Assembly: GCF_000010725.1 (NCBI RefSeq)
Contig: NC_013854.1
Span: forward strand, 2,447,001 to 2,511,000
DNA: 64,000 nt
DNA from: Azospirillum sp. B510
GTDB taxonomy: Bacteria; Pseudomonadota; Alphaproteobacteria; Azospirillales; Azospirillaceae
Direction: 5' to 3'
Shown here: one piece after another, positions 62,409 through 64,000 of the stretch
How the letters are laid out: each line of letters starts with the position of its first letter
Numbering within the stretch: the stretch's first letter is position 1
Program-made: the position numbers and the translations under genes
The notes under the pieces: generated by a model
Told to the model about the DNA's origin: nothing
Database searches by the model: none
Seen by the model: only the letters and a program-made list of their open reading frames with translations

Positions 62409-62753
62409 TCAGGCGGCGGGCGCCGTGGTGACGCCGTTCAACCGCACGCGTACCGCGCTGGCGCCGTTGGCCGCGGGCTCGATCGCCGCACCGATGGGAT
62501 AGCGGCCGGCGCCGGGGGTGTCGCAGCGGCGGGCGGAGACGTCGAAGGACACCATGCCGCCGCTGGCGAACGTCGCCGTGATGCGTTTGGGAAGCTCGTA
62601 GACTCCACCGGTGGCCAGCGTCACGGGCGCGCCGTTTTCGGCACTGGTGACGGCGACACCGGCCAGGGCGCCAGCAATCACCAGTTCACCACTCGCCACA
62701 TCGGACGGGGCCGGCAGGGTGACGTTGTTGCCGGTCGAAATGTAATTCTTCAT
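62409..62753 (-). CDS. DUF2190 family protein (capsid-associated)
   Basis: 114 residues with AAGGAG 8 bases before the ATG. Beta-rich: STGNNVTLPAPSDVASGELV, IAGALAGVAVTSAENGAPVT, LATGGVYELPKRITATFASG. This is the DUF2190 pattern found beside phage capsid genes, probably a decoration or stabilising protein. A 129-base gap (62280-62408) without a gene separates it from the next gene. Confidence 0.88.
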   Translation of the reverse strand: MKNYISTGNNVTLPAPSDVASGELVIAGALAGVAVTSAENGAPVTLATGGVYELPKRITATFASGGMVSFDVSARRCDTPGAGRYPIGAAIEPAANGASAVRVRLNGVTTAPAA

Positions 62754-62756
62754 GGC

Positions 62757-62969
62757 TCACACTCCTTTCGAGGGAGAGACGTAGATGACGGATGATCTGG
62801 GATTGGACTGGGCAGCAATCTGCCGATCGAGTGCAGCAAGGGCGGACTGCATTTCGGCATCGCTCTTGAACTCGATTTCGGTTTGACCCGTTTTCACCCG
62901 ACGGTTTCCGGAGAACCGCGCCGTTTCCAGCGCGGTTTTCATGGCCTGCATCTCGGCGAGCGTCGCCAT
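62757..62969 (-). CDS. Phage head-tail joining protein
   Basis: 70 residues starting MATLAEMQAMKTALETARFS, then SGNRRVKTGQTEIEFKSDAE and a C-terminal helix (MQSALAALDRQIAAQ). This matches the small head-tail joining (gpW-like) proteins of lambda-type phages. The ATG lies 1 base after the capsid gene stop, suggesting coupling. The frame extends upstream, but the preceding residues belong to the capsid gene region. Confidence 0.85.
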   Translation of the reverse strand: MATLAEMQAMKTALETARFSGNRRVKTGQTEIEFKSDAEMQSALAALDRQIAAQSNPRSSVIYVSPSKGV

Positions 62970-62970
62970 A

Positions 62971-64000
62971 TCAGCCCGGATTGAAAGCGGCGCCGCGGAA
63001 GTCGATCGCGCCGTATCCGAAATCCAGCCCAACAGCGATCTTCAGCGCTCTGGTGTCGAAATCGATCTCAGATCGCACCGTCGGTCCTGTCGTGCCCGCC
63101 ACGTAACCATGCACGAAAGTCGGATACATGCCCGGATCGGCGAACACGATCCATCGATCGTCCGCGATGTTCGCGTCGACGATAAGTTCCAGCAGACCGG
63201 ACCACGGATTGACGTTGCCGACCTGCGCCGCGGTGATGGCGGCCAGCAGCCGGCGGGCCGCCAGTTCGCTGTCCGGGCCGATCAGGAGGAAGCGTGGCGC
63301 GATGTTCAGCGGCACACCGTCGCGGCTTTTCTGCTTTCGCATTGTGGCAACCACGGCAGCCACCGACTCCACAGTGATACCGGCGCTGGGCATCAGATTC
63401 TCGTGCGTCGCGTGGAACACACCGTGCCCATCGGACAGCACGGGGTTGGACAGCAAGTGGTCATAAGCGAGGCGGTTCTCTTCGGCCGCCACACGAACGC
63501 CGATAAGCCCAGTCAACGACGCGAGCGCCCCGAGATCGTCATTCAGCAGCGCTCGACGGTCGATGGATACCCCGGTACCGAATTCCTTGGGAGAAACTGT
63601 CTCCCGGTTCTCGGAAAGGGTTCCGTACTCGGGTTCTCCACCTTCGGCGCCGATCTCCTTCAGTCCCGGAAAATCACCCAGGCGAAGGAAGCGGTGCGGT
63701 CGGAAGTCGTTGAAGGAGCGGGCGGCGCTCCACTGCCGATAAGTTGGCGCCGCCGAATTGTAGCTGGGCAGTAGCGCCTTATTGGTAGCATCCTGCAACA
63801 GCAAGGGGAAATCGCTTGTGGAGTGCGCGGCGCGGCTAAACAGAGCCTCCACCACAGCAGCGCGATTCCGATGATCGAAGGTGGCGCCGCGGGCGCGGGC
63901 CAACTCGCCGGCCATGTCGACCACGGTCCAACTGGTGAACTCCCGCGCCCGGCCCTCGGGCTTCACATGGGCGGGCGCCAGCCTGGCGGCCAGGGCGTCC
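62971..64000 (-). CDS. Prohead protease/major capsid protein fusion type, C-terminal (capsid) part, 5' end cut by window edge
   Basis: 343 residues visible (reading from the right edge: DALAARLAPAHVKPEGRARE). The part shown is the Mu/HK97-like major capsid domain: SDFPLLLQDATNKALLPSYN, ENRETVSPKEFGTGVSIDRR, LLNDDLGALASLTGLIGVRV and SDGHGVFHATHENLMPSAGI. The fragment lacks a start and continues without stop to the edge. The N-terminal ClpP-like protease part would lie to the right if this is the usual fusion. Confidence 0.88.
   Translation of the reverse strand, partial: DALAARLAPAHVKPEGRAREFTSWTVVDMAGELARARGATFDHRNRAAVVEALFSRAAHSTSDFPLLLQDATNKALLPSYNSAAPTYRQWSAARSFNDFRPHRFLRLGDFPGLKEIGAEGGEPEYGTLSENRETVSPKEFGTGVSIDRRALLNDDLGALASLTGLIGVRVAAEENRLAYDHLLSNPVLSDGHGVFHATHENLMPSAGITVESVAAVVATMRKQKSRDGVPLNIAPRFLLIGPDSELAARRLLAAITAAQVGNVNPWSGLLELIVDANIADDRWIVFADPGMYPTFVHGYVAGTTGPTVRSEIDFDTRALKIAVGLDFGYGAIDFRGAAFNPG

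Larger units (their letters stand above)
54795..64000. mobile_element. Prophage or prophage remnant (continues past the right edge)
   Basis: Starts right after the epimerase gene and runs to the window end. It carries small orphan genes, a Cro/CI-like protein, and a minus-strand phage structural module (capsid, head-tail joining, DUF2190, gp10-like, tape measure, connector and tail-terminator-like proteins). No integrase, terminase, portal, tail tip or lysis gene is seen here. The exact left border is not resolved; direct repeats at 54831-54858 are a candidate boundary element. GC is more uneven than in the chromosome to the left. Confidence 0.85.

Noticed and set aside
54795..64000. Integrase, transposase or terminase in the mobile region
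   Set aside because: None of the frames carries a tyrosine-recombinase, DDE or terminase motif. These genes must lie outside the window if they exist.

Overview
The window is GC-rich chromosomal DNA of an alphaproteobacterium. Gene content and gene order look like Rhodospirillales, most probably Azospirillum or a close relative. The clues are a complete nuoA-to-nuoK run in one operon, murA next to a DUF2948 gene, an FabI-type enoyl reductase, a ureDABC-EFG cluster, and several small proteins of alphaproteobacterial type. This is my recognition of protein families; no database search was run.

Positions 1-9399 (minus strand) hold the respiratory complex I operon, nuoABCDEFGHIJK, with nuoK cut by the window edge. 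A tRNA-Asp(GTC) with its own terminator follows. Positions 9981-23915 are mixed housekeeping and accessory genes: small secreted or lipoproteins, a DsbA-like oxidoreductase, propionyl-CoA synthetase, a LysE/ArgO exporter with divergent LysG/ArgP-type regulator, an M3 oligopeptidase, a hemerythrin, two identical tRNA-Lys(CTT) genes, an orphan methyltransferase, hisE, phoU and a UPF0114 membrane protein.

Positions 24294-28755 are the cell-shape operon mreB-mreC-mreD-mrdA. No rodA follows. Next to it is a deletion scar that fuses remnants of an EamA transporter and a divergent ArsR-like regulator (28797-29707). Positions 29708-33972 carry the branched-chain amino acid genes ilvC, ilvN and ilvB, with a VapBC-type toxin-antitoxin pair inserted between ilvC and ilvN. 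A PLP aminotransferase, miaA, serB, a bacteriohemerythrin and fabI follow.

Positions 40845-46961 are the urease cluster (ureD-A-B-C, murI, ureE-F-G), with glutamate racemase embedded between ureC and ureE. Two divergent LuxR-type response regulators come next; one appears to lack the phosphoacceptor aspartate. Positions 48880-54794 contain a DJ-1/PfpI protein, a PRC-barrel protein, DUF2948-murA, dcd, a GNAT acetyltransferase, two small conserved proteins and a UDP-glucuronate epimerase-like gene.

From about 54795 to the right edge the window enters a prophage or prophage remnant. Its left part has small orphan genes and a Cro/CI-like regulator. The rest is a minus-strand structural module: ClpP-protease/major-capsid-type protein (cut by the edge), head-tail joining protein, DUF2190 protein, gp10-like protein, a 988-residue tape measure protein, a possible Ntn-hydrolase-like protein, and connector or tail-terminator-like genes. 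No integrase, terminase, portal or lysis gene is visible. The rest of the element probably lies to the right or is lost.
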